From contig NZ_CP166961.1 of assembly GCF_041410465.1 (NCBI RefSeq), positions 3,224,001 through 3,288,000 of the forward strand: DNA of 64,000 bases. The letters run 5' to 3'. The first letter of the stretch is position 1; each line of letters begins with the position of its first letter. The stretch is from Thalassotalea sp. 273M-4 (GTDB taxonomy: Bacteria > Pseudomonadota > Gammaproteobacteria > Enterobacterales > Alteromonadaceae). Positions 7,975 to 17,442 of this stretch are shown piece after piece. Both the position numbers and the translations under genes were made by a program. The notes below the pieces were generated by a model that was given only the letters and a program-made list of their open reading frames with translations, searched no databases and was not told the origin of the DNA.

Positions 7975-8685
7975 TTATTCGTCAACTTCTTCTAAGAGAT
8001 AATTATCGCCCGTACTTAACGCAATTAAGCGACTGATTTTAGCCAAGCTGAACCCTGATTGTTGCTGCCACTCATTAAAGCAATGCTGGATGGTTGTTAA
8101 ACTGGTTTTACTGGTTAAGCCGCCAGAGATTAAATCATGACCTCGAAAATACGCTTCCACATCACGGCTCAATAGAAAGGTATCTTTACCTAACGCTCTT
8201 AATGCATAAGGCCCTGTGTTACCGCCGAGCCTTTGACCATGTTTTTTTAAATAGCTCCACAGACCAATAATATCTTCACTTGGCCAATGCGCTATAAACT
8301 CAGCAAAGCTACCTTGCTCGACCTCTACGTCATAAATCATTTGCGCATTGGCTTTAATGGTTTTCACCTTTTTAAAGTTACGAATAATCTTGGGGTCTTG
8401 CGCTTTACGCTCTAGCATCTCTTCCGGCATCATCAAGATTTTTTCAATATCAAACTGAAAGAAAAGCTCTTCAAAGTTTGGCCACTTATTCTCAACCACG
8501 CGCCAAACAAAGCCAGATTGAAACACTTTCTTGCTAAATTCGGCTAAATAGCGATCACTTCCCAGTTGTGATAAGTACTGATAAGACTGTTGCTGTGTGG
8601 GTAAATTCCCTAGCAAAATGTCAAGCTGAACCTTGCCACCTTTGCGCTCAGCAGCCCGCTGATAAATTGATTGAATGTGTTCCAC
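7975..8685 (-). CDS. DNA-3-methyladenine glycosylase I-like protein
   Basis: This 236-residue protein begins at GTG 8685, preceded by AGGTAGGG at about 10 bases; an upstream in-frame extension lacks start-site support. Family features of the Tag/adenine-glycosylase fold include the LSRDVEAYF segment and the GSDRYLAEFSKKVFQSGFVWRVVENKWPNFEELF region, equivalent to the Tag stretch with FqaGLsW and kw..F. The zinc-binding residues of classical Tag are not evident, so it belongs to the longer, divergent Tag-like group. The expected role is excision of alkylated bases. It is a single gene transcribed away from the pilin operon. Confidence 0.72.
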   Translation of the reverse strand: MEHIQSIYQRAAERKGGKVQLDILLGNLPTQQQSYQYLSQLGSDRYLAEFSKKVFQSGFVWRVVENKWPNFEELFFQFDIEKILMMPEEMLERKAQDPKIIRNFKKVKTIKANAQMIYDVEVEQGSFAEFIAHWPSEDIIGLWSYLKKHGQRLGGNTGPYALRALGKDTFLLSRDVEAYFRGHDLISGGLTSKTSLTTIQHCFNEWQQQSGFSLAKISRLIALSTGDNYLLEEVDE

Positions 8686-9103
8686 TATCGATTCCCTACC
8701 TTTGCAACTTAGCGACAAAACACAGCCACTTTGCACGACCTAATATTTAATAGCAAAAGTATACTAAAACAAAGAAGGGGATAGTAACCCTAAGTCGATT
8801 ATGACCAACCAATTAAACCTCTATTAAAACTTTTTCGACCATCGCAAAAAGCACCTCTGACAATCGCTGAGCGCTAACTTCTGACAATGGCTGCGCACTA
8901 AAGATTATGGTGCTTTTGACCAGCGTATCTTTTTCACTTTCGAATAAGTTTTTCACCGGTGATTATTTGACCAAATCAGATTCTTGTGCTTTGTTTAAGT
9001 AGATAACACTTTTAATCGGCAAACCCTTGTAATACCAACATTTTTATAAGCAAGGTTTGTGTGAGTTTTTCGAATACTTTATGGATGGTTCTTCGAGTTG
9101 TTT
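8686..9103. other. Intergenic region before the minor-pilin operon, with a structured repeat
   Basis: There are no coding frames of note. AAAAGCACC at 8847–8855 pairs with GGTGCTTTT at 8909–8917. Between them lie two imperfect tandem copies of a 24-base unit (CTGACAATCGCTGAGCGCTAA at about 8856–8878 and CTGACAATGGCTGCGCACTAA at about 8880–8901). The remainder is the presumed promoter region for fimT; no promoter stood out clearly. Confidence 0.5.
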
Positions 9104-9655
9104 ATGTTTAAGAGTTCTCGCCACATCAGGGGATTTAACCTCATTGAAGCTATGGTAACTGTTGCTATTGCCGCAATCTTATCTGGCGTAGCCATGCCCT
9201 CTTTTTTAGAAATGATTTCGTCAAATCAAATGTCGAGTCAAGCGAATGAAATTCATCGCTCTATCGTCATTGCGCGCAGTGAAGCAATAAAGCGAGGTCA
9301 AGACGTTACCGTTTGCGCTATTAACGCCAGCCAAGACAATTGTGATTTATCCAAAGGTTGGGATCAAGGCTGGATAGTAAAAGAAGCCAATAACAATGGT
9401 GCTCTATCTATTATATCCGTACACCCAGCGTTAACAGACAACTATACCCTGTTAGGGTCTCATACTGGCTTAAACAGTCAAATAACCTTTTCACCCAGTG
9501 GTACCGCAAGTACATCCGGCCATTTGGTGCTATGTAAAAACAATCAAATTAGCCAATTTACCAGATCAATTTTTATTAATCGCTTTGGCAAGGTTAGTGT
9601 AAAAAATACCGACAGATACACCCCAATTAACTGTGGAGTATCCAGTGATGGCTAA
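9104..9655 (+). CDS. fimT: Type IV minor pilin, FimT/GspH family
   Basis: This 183-residue prepilin begins at ATG 9104 (a TTG six bases upstream is an alternative). The type III leader MFKSSRHIRG is cut by prepilin peptidase before Phe, followed by the conserved Glu at +5 and an N-terminal hydrophobic helix (FNLIEAMVTVAIAAILSG). The C-terminal half matches the FimT/GspH pattern (QMSSQANEIHRSIVIARSEAIKRG... then VCAIN and GWDQGWIV). It is first of a six-gene minor-pilin operon. Minor pilins prime pilus assembly in the inner membrane and may contribute to DNA uptake. The stop overlaps the start of pilV by 8 bases. Confidence 0.92.
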   Translation: MFKSSRHIRGFNLIEAMVTVAIAAILSGVAMPSFLEMISSNQMSSQANEIHRSIVIARSEAIKRGQDVTVCAINASQDNCDLSKGWDQGWIVKEANNNGALSIISVHPALTDNYTLLGSHTGLNSQITFSPSGTASTSGHLVLCKNNQISQFTRSIFINRFGKVSVKNTDRYTPINCGVSSDG

Positions 9656-10124
9656 ACACAATACGTCTCTTGGATTTACGTTAATTGAAGTACTGGTGAC
9701 CACCGTCATCATTGGCATTGCTTTACTGGGTTTAACCTCATTGCAATTAACTCAGCTAAAAAATACTCACCAGTCAGAAGATGGCTCGATAGCCGCCATT
9801 TATATCAACGACATGTCTGAACGTATTCGGGCAAACATCGATAGCCGGACTCTTTATCTTATCGGTCATGGTGTTTTACCAACGGTTGTCGATTGTAAAA
9901 CCAGTGCTTGCACCGCGGCAGAAATGGTCACTTTCGACTTATATCAGTGGCAACAAGAGGTCAAAGGCACGTTACCGTCTGGCGCTGGAGAAATCACTCA
10001 GACCACTGACACCATTACAATTTTAGTTCGTTGGGATCAAGATATGAGCGGTTCAACCGGAACAAACTGTCCAGTAGAGTCGGATCAAGATTTAGATTGC
10101 TTAAGTTTAACCTTAGGTCTGTAG
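9648..10124 (+). CDS. pilV: Type IV pilus minor pilin PilV
   Basis: This is a 158-residue protein. ATG 9648 is chosen because GGAG lies 9 bases upstream and it gives a normal short leader (MAKHNTSLG before FTLIEVLVTTVIIGIALLGL); a start 15 bases earlier is also possible. The N-terminal helix has the conserved Glu5. The later segment contains two Cys pairs (VVDCKTSACTAAE and NCPVESDQDLDC), typical of PilV. It works with PilW, PilX, PilE and PilY1 in the priming complex at the pilus tip. It overlaps fimT and ends one base before pilW. Confidence 0.9.
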   Translation: MAKHNTSLGFTLIEVLVTTVIIGIALLGLTSLQLTQLKNTHQSEDGSIAAIYINDMSERIRANIDSRTLYLIGHGVLPTVVDCKTSACTAAEMVTFDLYQWQQEVKGTLPSGAGEITQTTDTITILVRWDQDMSGSTGTNCPVESDQDLDCLSLTLGL

Positions 10125-10125
10125 C

Positions 10126-11085
10126 ATGACGATAAAAAAAATATCTCATAAGTCTAAAAAGAATCAAGGCTATACCATTATAGAAATTATGGTGGCCTTA
10201 CTCATTGGTGTCATGATCATCGGAACCTTGTATAGCTTTTACATCAGCAGCACGGTAACCAACCGCTTAACAAACCGACTTGCTAACATCCAAGAAACCG
10301 GACGTTTTGCCATTAATATCATTGCCAGAGATATTCAACGAGCCGGTTACTTTGGTGGTAATGCCAACATTCGAGATATTACCGGCACCGCGGGGATCAC
10401 CACTCCAACTAACGGGACCTGTAATCCGTTTGGTAATTCGTGGGCAACCATGGTGGAGCAACACATTTACGGGCTTAATGATACCAATCTGGGTTATGCC
10501 TGTATTAGCGACTTAGAATACCTTAGAGGCGATATTCTAACCTTGCGCTATGCCTCTCCTTGGCTGGTCAATACGTTTGATTCTTCTGAGCTTTATTTGC
10601 GTTCATCACTGTTTGAAGGACGTATCTTTTTAGGGAACGCCGAGGCCGACCCAAGCAATACCAACCTTGCAATTGCCAGCCAAACAAACCACCAATTAAT
10701 CGCCCATAGTTTTTTTATTGGTGATTCGGGTGACACCTGCAAAGGCGATGTAATACCCGCTTTGTATTGGAAATATTTAAAAGATGGGGTACCAACCAGT
10801 GAAATGCTGTTACCGGGGGTTGAAAATTTACAAGTTGAATATGGCATTGACGTAACCGGTGACTTATCCCCAAATCGATATGTGTCAGCCAATGATGTTA
10901 CCAATTGGAATAACATCAGCACGGTTCGCATCTATCTTTTAATCAAAGATGAATGCCCTGACAACACCTACACCAATTCGACGACGTATAAGCTAGGTGA
11001 CATCAATTTCACCCCTAATGATAACTACTATCGACTTTTTTTAACGTCAACAATAGCGATAAGAAATAAGCTGAACAACTTATAG
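10126..11085 (+). CDS. pilW: Type IV pilus minor pilin PilW
   Basis: This 319-residue prepilin-like protein has a basic leader ending KKNQG before YTIIEIMVALLIGVMIIGTLYSFY. The PilW domain shows the usual NIQETGRFAINIIARDIQRAGYFGG segment after the helix. Cysteines at about residues 91, 115 and 205 are likely disulphide partners. It starts one base after the pilV stop and is probably translationally coupled. It is part of the minor-pilin complex that supports PilY1 at the pilus tip. Confidence 0.92.
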   Translation: MTIKKISHKSKKNQGYTIIEIMVALLIGVMIIGTLYSFYISSTVTNRLTNRLANIQETGRFAINIIARDIQRAGYFGGNANIRDITGTAGITTPTNGTCNPFGNSWATMVEQHIYGLNDTNLGYACISDLEYLRGDILTLRYASPWLVNTFDSSELYLRSSLFEGRIFLGNAEADPSNTNLAIASQTNHQLIAHSFFIGDSGDTCKGDVIPALYWKYLKDGVPTSEMLLPGVENLQVEYGIDVTGDLSPNRYVSANDVTNWNNISTVRIYLLIKDECPDNTYTNSTTYKLGDINFTPNDNYYRLFLTSTIAIRNKLNNL

Positions 11086-11095
11086 AGCCATAACG

Positions 11096-11647
11096 ATGAC
11101 AACAACAATGCCCATAAAACAGCATCGAAACCAACATGACTATCGCCGCAACCAACAAGGTGCGGTGCTGGCTATCAGTCTTATTGTCTTAGTCCTAATC
11201 ACTCTTATTGGTATTTCCAGTTTTAGAACGTCGGTTACCCAAACTTTAATGTCAACCAATAGTCAACTTGCGATTATCACTTTCAATGATGCCGAAACCG
11301 CTATCATACAAGCTGAAGAAGCCATCGATACCAAAGTCAATGAGCCAGGCCTGTTTGATTTAAACACCGAAAACGATGGCTACTATGACTTAAATGATGT
11401 GGTCGATGTCTACAATATCGATTGGGATGATGACACCAAGGTGGAGACTACCGCCGAAGGCGATAAGTACATAGTCCATTACCGAGGTAAACAAGAAATT
11501 CCTGGTGAAAACGAAGTGCAAACCAATGATCACTTAGTGACCACAGGTTCTCATGTTTATTCTTTTGTTATCACCGCCAGAAGCACCAGCCTAAAAGGTA
11601 CTCAACGGGTTGTGCAGTCCGTTTACATAACCAATGAGATGCCATAG
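11096..11647 (+). CDS. pilX: Type IV pilus assembly protein PilX
   Basis: This 183-residue protein has a basic N-terminus followed by NQQGAVLAISLIVLVLITLIGI, the PilX-type variant in which the residue after the processing Gly is Ala and the usual Glu5 is absent. The conserved post-helix stretch (SFRTSVTQTLMSTNSQLAIITFNDAETAI) matches the PilX N-terminal domain. It lies 10 bases after pilW and 27 before pilY1, all on one transcript. It bridges minor pilins and PilY1 in the priming complex. Confidence 0.9.
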   Translation: MTTTMPIKQHRNQHDYRRNQQGAVLAISLIVLVLITLIGISSFRTSVTQTLMSTNSQLAIITFNDAETAIIQAEEAIDTKVNEPGLFDLNTENDGYYDLNDVVDVYNIDWDDDTKVETTAEGDKYIVHYRGKQEIPGENEVQTNDHLVTTGSHVYSFVITARSTSLKGTQRVVQSVYITNEMP

Positions 11648-11674
11648 CAGCGACAGTTAGTAAGGGTCAATAAT

Positions 11675-14600
11675 ATGAAAATAATAAAAGCAACGAGCCT
11701 AGCTATTATTGCATTATTGCATAACCTAGCGAACGCTTATGAAACATTTAATCCAAATACTCAGCCTGTAGGCTATTTACAGCCTATGGCGCTTAGCACC
11801 TTTGATTTAAAAAATGGCGGCAAAGGCTATCGCCCTTGGTTTGAAAATGGGGCCTGGCAAGGGGATTTAATCGAATACGACATATCTTCTTCTGGTCAAG
11901 TATCAACCAGTATTGACTTAAGCACTGCCACCCCAACGAATTATGGAACCAATTGGTCAGCACGCTTAATGTTCAACGCTGCCGAAGCGTTAAATCCAAA
12001 TTACTGGGATACCGAGCGCAAAATCATTACCTACAATGGCACCAATCAAGTAGCATTTCGCTGGAATAACTTAAGTGCTGAACAAAAAAATGAAATCGAT
12101 CTCTCTCAAGCACAAGCGTTTGCTACCAGTAGCCCCATTTTAAATTTTATACGCGGTGATCGTAGTAATGAATCGCCCAACGGTAATTATCGCAAACGTT
12201 ATAATCTTCTTGGCGATATTATTCATTCGAATCCGGTCTATGTTGGCGCGCCTAATCGTAATTATACCGACTCAGCTTATGTTCAATTTCAACAAGATAA
12301 CCTTAATCGTGCGCCTCGAATATATGTCGGCGCAAACGATGGCATGTTACACGTATTCGATGCCGCAACAGGTAAAGAAGTGTATGCGTTTATTCCCCCC
12401 ACAGTGATTCGAAAACTCGACAACTTAGTCGCCTATCCATACTTTCACGAATATTATGTTGATGGTTCAATATCAGTAAGCGATGTAAAAATAAATGATC
12501 AGTGGCGCACTGTCCTTTACGGTGGTCTTGGCGCGGGGGGTAAAGAGCGATTTGCCTTAGATATTACCGACCCTAATTTAACCGCAGAAAGTAGCAACCT
12601 AGGCAATGACAAAAAGGTGCTTTGGGTGCAAACCGCCGAACTGGACAGCGACTTGGGCGATGCTTACGGTCAAGGGTCGTTTGTTAAATTAGACGATAAT
12701 AAATTTTATATCGTCAATGGTAATGGTTATAACAGCACTAATGGACAAGCAATACTCACCATTACTGATGTTGAGACTGGGATAATCCAAAAAATCAATA
12801 CACTTTCAGGGGGTGTTGACAGTCCGAATGGCCTATCAACACCGGCTTTAGTCGACGTCGATCGCGACCAAGTTTTCGATTACGCTTATGCCGGCGACCT
12901 ACAAGGCAATTTATGGAAGTTTGATTTAAAGACGAAAACGGTGGTTTATTCTAAGCCATTGTTTACTGCCGAATTAAACCAACCGATTACGGTAAAACCC
13001 AGTGTCGCCACCCACCCAAATGGTGGTAAAATGATTTACTTTACCACCGGTAAAATATTCACCGAAGACGATTTATACGACGTAACTCGACAAGCCATAT
13101 ACGGCATTTGGGATAAAGGCACAACACCGTCAACCCACAATCTGTTGCTGCAAACCCTCTCTGAAAGCAAAACACATGTCGGACAAAACGTGCGCACAAT
13201 GACCGACAATGCCATTGACTGGGATGTTCACACCGGTTGGAAAGTGCCTCTTGTAGACGGCTATCGTGTGATCACCAACCACACTTTACGTGATGGGCGA
13301 ATGCAAATGACCTTGGCGCAACCAAATCCTGATTTACAAGAGAACTGGTTACTTGAAATAAAATACTCAAATGGTGGCGCGCCAAGCAAAACCATTTTTG
13401 ATATTGATGGTAATGGTTTATTTGAAGTCAGCGACAATGTTGACAGTAGCCCACTACGCACTAATATAGCGGTTGCTTGGCAGCGAAACCAAGGGGTTAT
13501 GTCGGGTCCATTATTGGCGCGACTTAGTAATGGCATCGACACCAAGTTTTTTAATTATTCTAAATTGGTTACCGACCCCGTTGGTTGTACCTTTGACTGT
13601 AACTTCTTAAGTGGTCATATCGATGTTGACACCGACTCTTATGTCAATAATGGTTTTGGCGATGGCACCGCCAATCACACCCATGAATACGACAAAAAAA
13701 TTAACCAACCTTTTGTCGACTATATCAATATTGGCCTTGGTGGTGATGATTTTGGCCATGTAAAAGTTACCGATGTTACAACACCAACCACCAAATTTTT
13801 TGTTGCCGTTTCGAATGCCGACTTATCGTCTTTTAGTCATATCACGATCGGACAACACGTTTATAACATCGTTGAATATCAAAAAATGTTGCATGTGCAA
13901 TTACTCGACTTACAAGCAAGAGGCTTAGATATTCTTGATGCTGAAGGCAATTCAAACTTATTCGACTACAACGGCAATCCGCTCGTTTTTACCTATGATG
14001 AACTCATCGCCAATGGTGGCACCTTACGTAATTCATTTGACTCGTACACCATTGTCTTAGGGGGCTTACATCCAACTCAAACCGGTTGTGTGAAAGGCGA
14101 TATTAATATCACCAAGGGCAGATGGCGCAATGGTGCTTTAATCACCCAGCTTATCGACGCCAATGTGGTCAAAAACATCAGTCAGTTGCACCAACAAGTC
14201 CCCGAGGATTTACCCACCACCATCAGCGTCGATGGCGTTGATGTTGTGCTTAAAGATGGGGTAAATATATATGGCGGTTTAAGAGCGGCTGGTACCGAAG
14301 GAAGCGATGCACCAGCAAATGGATATTTATATGAGTCAACGCTATTTTGGCACTACAAAGGTTCTTGTTACGGCAACGACAATTATGATCAAGATGTGCA
14401 AAACATACGCGATCAAATTACCGCCGAAAATGCTGAGGCGTCTATGACCGAGGAGCAACTTTTGGCTCAAGAATACTATACCAAACTTCAAAATGAGTAT
14501 GGTTACATCAACTACACCGAGCTATTGACCTACATTTCGGACGTTGAACAATACTGTATCGACAACCTCATTAAAGTAGATGATTGTGAAAAAATTAAAG

Positions 14601-14821
14601 ACGCAAACGGTAAAGAGCTGAAAAAACTCAAAGAGTTTATTGAGAAAACCCCTGATTTTATTTTACAAACAGATGGGGTTTCCAGTGAAAACAGTATTGA
14701 TTCAAACTCAACCGGTGGAGAGCCAACCATTATGGAAGCCGATATTAGCTCTATTGGCATTACTGTCGGCCCCAATTTTATTCCGGGTCGTCGCACTTGG
14801 GTTGATATCAGCACACAATAA
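11675..14821 (+). CDS. pilY1: Type IV pilus tip protein PilY1 (PilC beta-propeller)
   Basis: This 1048-residue exported protein has a signal peptide ending about ANA (residue 21). A short N-terminal part without an evident von Willebrand A domain leads to the PilC-type beta-propeller (about residues 170–480: LLGDIIHSNPVYVGAP, RIYVGANDGMLHVFDA, then GGLGAGGKERFALDI). The family calcium loop DVDRDQVFD lies near residue 392, and a second EF-hand-like loop DIDGNGLFE near 575. The C-terminal 500 residues are Cys-containing and not assignable. It is a tip adhesin and regulator of extension and retraction. It is somewhat shorter than the Pseudomonas protein, mainly at the N-terminus. Confidence 0.92.
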   Translation: MKIIKATSLAIIALLHNLANAYETFNPNTQPVGYLQPMALSTFDLKNGGKGYRPWFENGAWQGDLIEYDISSSGQVSTSIDLSTATPTNYGTNWSARLMFNAAEALNPNYWDTERKIITYNGTNQVAFRWNNLSAEQKNEIDLSQAQAFATSSPILNFIRGDRSNESPNGNYRKRYNLLGDIIHSNPVYVGAPNRNYTDSAYVQFQQDNLNRAPRIYVGANDGMLHVFDAATGKEVYAFIPPTVIRKLDNLVAYPYFHEYYVDGSISVSDVKINDQWRTVLYGGLGAGGKERFALDITDPNLTAESSNLGNDKKVLWVQTAELDSDLGDAYGQGSFVKLDDNKFYIVNGNGYNSTNGQAILTITDVETGIIQKINTLSGGVDSPNGLSTPALVDVDRDQVFDYAYAGDLQGNLWKFDLKTKTVVYSKPLFTAELNQPITVKPSVATHPNGGKMIYFTTGKIFTEDDLYDVTRQAIYGIWDKGTTPSTHNLLLQTLSESKTHVGQNVRTMTDNAIDWDVHTGWKVPLVDGYRVITNHTLRDGRMQMTLAQPNPDLQENWLLEIKYSNGGAPSKTIFDIDGNGLFEVSDNVDSSPLRTNIAVAWQRNQGVMSGPLLARLSNGIDTKFFNYSKLVTDPVGCTFDCNFLSGHIDVDTDSYVNNGFGDGTANHTHEYDKKINQPFVDYINIGLGGDDFGHVKVTDVTTPTTKFFVAVSNADLSSFSHITIGQHVYNIVEYQKMLHVQLLDLQARGLDILDAEGNSNLFDYNGNPLVFTYDELIANGGTLRNSFDSYTIVLGGLHPTQTGCVKGDINITKGRWRNGALITQLIDANVVKNISQLHQQVPEDLPTTISVDGVDVVLKDGVNIYGGLRAAGTEGSDAPANGYLYESTLFWHYKGSCYGNDNYDQDVQNIRDQITAENAEASMTEEQLLAQEYYTKLQNEYGYINYTELLTYISDVEQYCIDNLIKVDDCEKIKDANGKELKKLKEFIEKTPDFILQTDGVSSENSIDSNSTGGEPTIMEADISSIGITVGPNFIPGRRTWVDISTQ

Positions 14822-14832
14822 GGAACCAGATA

Positions 14833-15270
14833 ATGGGCAATAAAAAAACAATAACAACACAGGGCTTTACCCTCATTGAAGCGATGTTTACGGTGGCGAT
14901 TATTTCAATCATAGCGATGATTGCCGTACCCAGTTATATGGACTCGGTAAATAAAGCCAAACGCTCTGAAGCCAATCAGTTTTTAATGGAAGCTGCGGTT
15001 GAGCAAGAAAAGTTCTTTATAAAAAACGGCACCTATACGCAAGATGTCACCTCGGCCAGTGGCTTAAATTTTGGAAGCAACTACAGCAACAATCAAAACT
15101 ATACCTTAACCGTTGCTGCAGGCCCTACCGGCTCCATCACCACAAGCTTTGAGTTAGTGGCAACTAATGCGGGTGGTACCGATGCCAGTTGCGCAAAAAT
15201 TTACCTTAACAGTCAAAGTAAAAAATATGCCACTAATTCAGACGGTGCGCAGTCAACTGAGTGTTGGTAA
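14833..15270 (+). CDS. pilE: Type IV minor pilin PilE
   Basis: This 145-residue pilin has a leader MGNKKTITTQG and mature start FTLIEAMFTVAIISIIAMIAVPSY, with Glu5 and the conserved Pro near residue 22. It then has the PilE/ComP pattern NKAKRSEANQFLMEAA and C-terminal Cys pair (ASCAKIYL and the final ECW) closing the D-region loop. It is last gene of the minor-pilin operon, 11 bases after pilY1, and is followed by a strong terminator. Confidence 0.92.
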   Translation: MGNKKTITTQGFTLIEAMFTVAIISIIAMIAVPSYMDSVNKAKRSEANQFLMEAAVEQEKFFIKNGTYTQDVTSASGLNFGSNYSNNQNYTLTVAAGPTGSITTSFELVATNAGGTDASCAKIYLNSQSKKYATNSDGAQSTECW

Positions 15271-15273
15271 TAA

Positions 15274-15303
15274 CAAAACGGCGCCTTAAGCGCCGTTTTT
15301 TTT
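15274..15303. terminator. Bidirectional terminator between pilE and prlC
   Basis: AAAACGGCGC, CTTAA loop and GCGCCGTTTT are followed by a T-run on the plus strand and preceded by an A-run, serving the two convergent transcripts. Confidence 0.9.
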
Positions 15304-15305
15304 AT

Positions 15306-17348
15306 CTAAACACCAATGCCACTGTGACGCAGCAAAGCATCAACATTTGGCTCTCGGCCTCGAAATGCTTTAAATAATTCCATCGGCTCCTCTGAACCAC
15401 CTTTTTCGAGCACGTTTTGCAAAAAGTCCTTACCGGTTTTGCGGTTAAAAATCCCCTCTTCTTCAAAACGCGAGAAGGCGTCCGCCGATAATACTTCAGC
15501 CCATTTATAAGAATAATAACCGGCCGCATAACCGCCAGCAAAAATATGGCCAAAACTGTGCTGAAAGCGATTAAACTCCGGTGCTTTAACCACCGCATAT
15601 TTCGCTCTTACCGCGTTTAACACCGATTGAATTTGATCACCTTTTTCAGGTTCGTAGTGTGCGTGAATGGTAAAATCAAAAAGACTAAACTCCAACTGCC
15701 TTAGCATTTGCATCGCCGATTGGAAATTTTTCGCCGCTAACATTTTATCTAGCATTTCTTGCGGTAACGGCTCACCACTTTCAAAGTGGCTTGATAAAAA
15801 CGATAACGCTTGCGGTTCCCAGCACCAGTTTTCTAAGAACTGACTCGGGAGCTCAACCGCATCCCAAGGCACACCATTAATACCAGCCACGGCGCTTTCA
15901 TTTACCTGCGTTAACATATGATGTAAGCCATGACCAAACTCATGAAATAAAGTCACCACTTCATCGTGGGTAAATAAAGCCGGTTTAGCGCCTACTGGCT
16001 TGGTAAAATTACAGGTTAAAAAGGCGACCGGTAATTGTATCTCACCATTGGGCAATTGACGACGACCAACACAGTCTGCCATCCAAGCCCCGCCACGCTT
16101 TTTCTCGCGCGCGTACAAATCAAAGTAGAAGCTACCGCGTAAGACGCCAGTGTCATCGAAAACGTCATAAAAGCTAACATCTTTATGCCATACATCCACG
16201 CCATCTCGTGGTTTGATTTGCAGACCATATAATCGCTGTACCACTTCAAATAACCCAGCAATTACCTTATCTTCAGGAAAATATGGTCGTAAATCTTCAT
16301 CTGATATGGCGTACTTAGCTTGCTTTAGCTTTTCACTGTAATAAGCCAAATCCCATGGTGCCAGCTGGTCTTTACCAAAATGCTGCTTAGCAAACTCGGT
16401 TAATTGCGCAAGATCTTCCTCGCCTTGGGCTTTTGATTTAACCGCCAGATCTTCCAAAAAGCCAAATACTTGCTCTGTGTTTTCCGCCATCTTGGTGGCT
16501 AACGACTCTTCGGCGTAATTGCTAAAGCCCAGTAATTTGGCCAACTCATCGCGTAATGCCAAGGTTTGAGCCATAATTTCGCTGTTATCAAATTCCCCAG
16601 CATTCGGACCTTGATCTGATGCTCTGGTAACATATGCCTTATACATTTTTTCCCGTAATTCGGCATTGTCTGCATACATCATCACCGGTAGATAGCTCGG
16701 AATGTCTAAGGTAAAGAGCCAACCGTTTTGCTCATTCGCTTGCGCCAGTTGTTTCGCCCCTGCTAATGCGCTTTCAGGCAACCCCGACAGTTCCGATTCT
16801 TGCTCTATAAGCACCGTGAATGCGCCGGTAGCGTCTAATAAGTTATTACTAAATTTAGACGACAGTTCTGATAGCTTGGTTTGGATTTCACCGTAACGTT
16901 TTTTATCTTCTGAATTTAAGGCGATACCCGATAATTTAAAATCTCTTAATGCGTTATCAATGCTTTTCTTCTGAGCATTATTTAAAGCAAGATAAAGAGG
17001 GCTTTGTGCAAGTTGCTCGTAAGCTTCAAATAAGCCTTGATGTTGACCTACCCAAGTACCAAATTCGGACAGCATCGGCAAACAGGCATCATGTGCTTCT
17101 CGAAGCTCGTCAGAGTTTATTACCGCATTAATGTGAGAAACCGCCGACCAAGCTCGTTCTAATTCATCTTCCGCTTGTTCAACTGGAGTAATCAACGACT
17201 CCCAGGTATGAGGTTTGGTTTGGGCAACCACCGACTCGATTGCCGATTTACTATTGGCAATCAGTTTTTCGATGGCTGGTTGAATGTGTTTGGGATGAAT
17301 TTCTGAAAATACTGGTAGGCCAGTAAGGTTCAATAATGGATTGCTCAT
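15306..17348 (-). CDS. prlC: Oligopeptidase A
   Basis: This 680-residue M3-family zinc metallopeptidase has the HEFGH zinc motif at about residues 468–472 in FHEFGHGLHHML, with the third ligand expected in the downstream glutamate-containing helix (VELPSQFLENWCWE). Length and the start SNPLLNLTGLPVFSEIHPKH match E. coli OpdA/PrlC. It is a cytoplasmic enzyme that degrades short peptides, including cleaved signal peptides. It converges on the pilin operon. In E. coli prlC is followed by rsmJ; here they are separated. Confidence 0.96.
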   Translation of the reverse strand: MSNPLLNLTGLPVFSEIHPKHIQPAIEKLIANSKSAIESVVAQTKPHTWESLITPVEQAEDELERAWSAVSHINAVINSDELREAHDACLPMLSEFGTWVGQHQGLFEAYEQLAQSPLYLALNNAQKKSIDNALRDFKLSGIALNSEDKKRYGEIQTKLSELSSKFSNNLLDATGAFTVLIEQESELSGLPESALAGAKQLAQANEQNGWLFTLDIPSYLPVMMYADNAELREKMYKAYVTRASDQGPNAGEFDNSEIMAQTLALRDELAKLLGFSNYAEESLATKMAENTEQVFGFLEDLAVKSKAQGEEDLAQLTEFAKQHFGKDQLAPWDLAYYSEKLKQAKYAISDEDLRPYFPEDKVIAGLFEVVQRLYGLQIKPRDGVDVWHKDVSFYDVFDDTGVLRGSFYFDLYAREKKRGGAWMADCVGRRQLPNGEIQLPVAFLTCNFTKPVGAKPALFTHDEVVTLFHEFGHGLHHMLTQVNESAVAGINGVPWDAVELPSQFLENWCWEPQALSFLSSHFESGEPLPQEMLDKMLAAKNFQSAMQMLRQLEFSLFDFTIHAHYEPEKGDQIQSVLNAVRAKYAVVKAPEFNRFQHSFGHIFAGGYAAGYYSYKWAEVLSADAFSRFEEEGIFNRKTGKDFLQNVLEKGGSEEPMELFKAFRGREPNVDALLRHSGIGV

Positions 17349-17442
17349 GGTACGCCTTTATTATTCAATACTGCTTAAAGAGATAAGATCTTTTTAAGCA
17401 GTATTCAAGGGTATCTGAACATTTATCTAATAATAAGTGTGT

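Noticed and set aside
8847..8917. An integron attC-like site
   Set aside because: The RYYYAAC and GTTRRRY core sites are not both present and no integrase is nearby.
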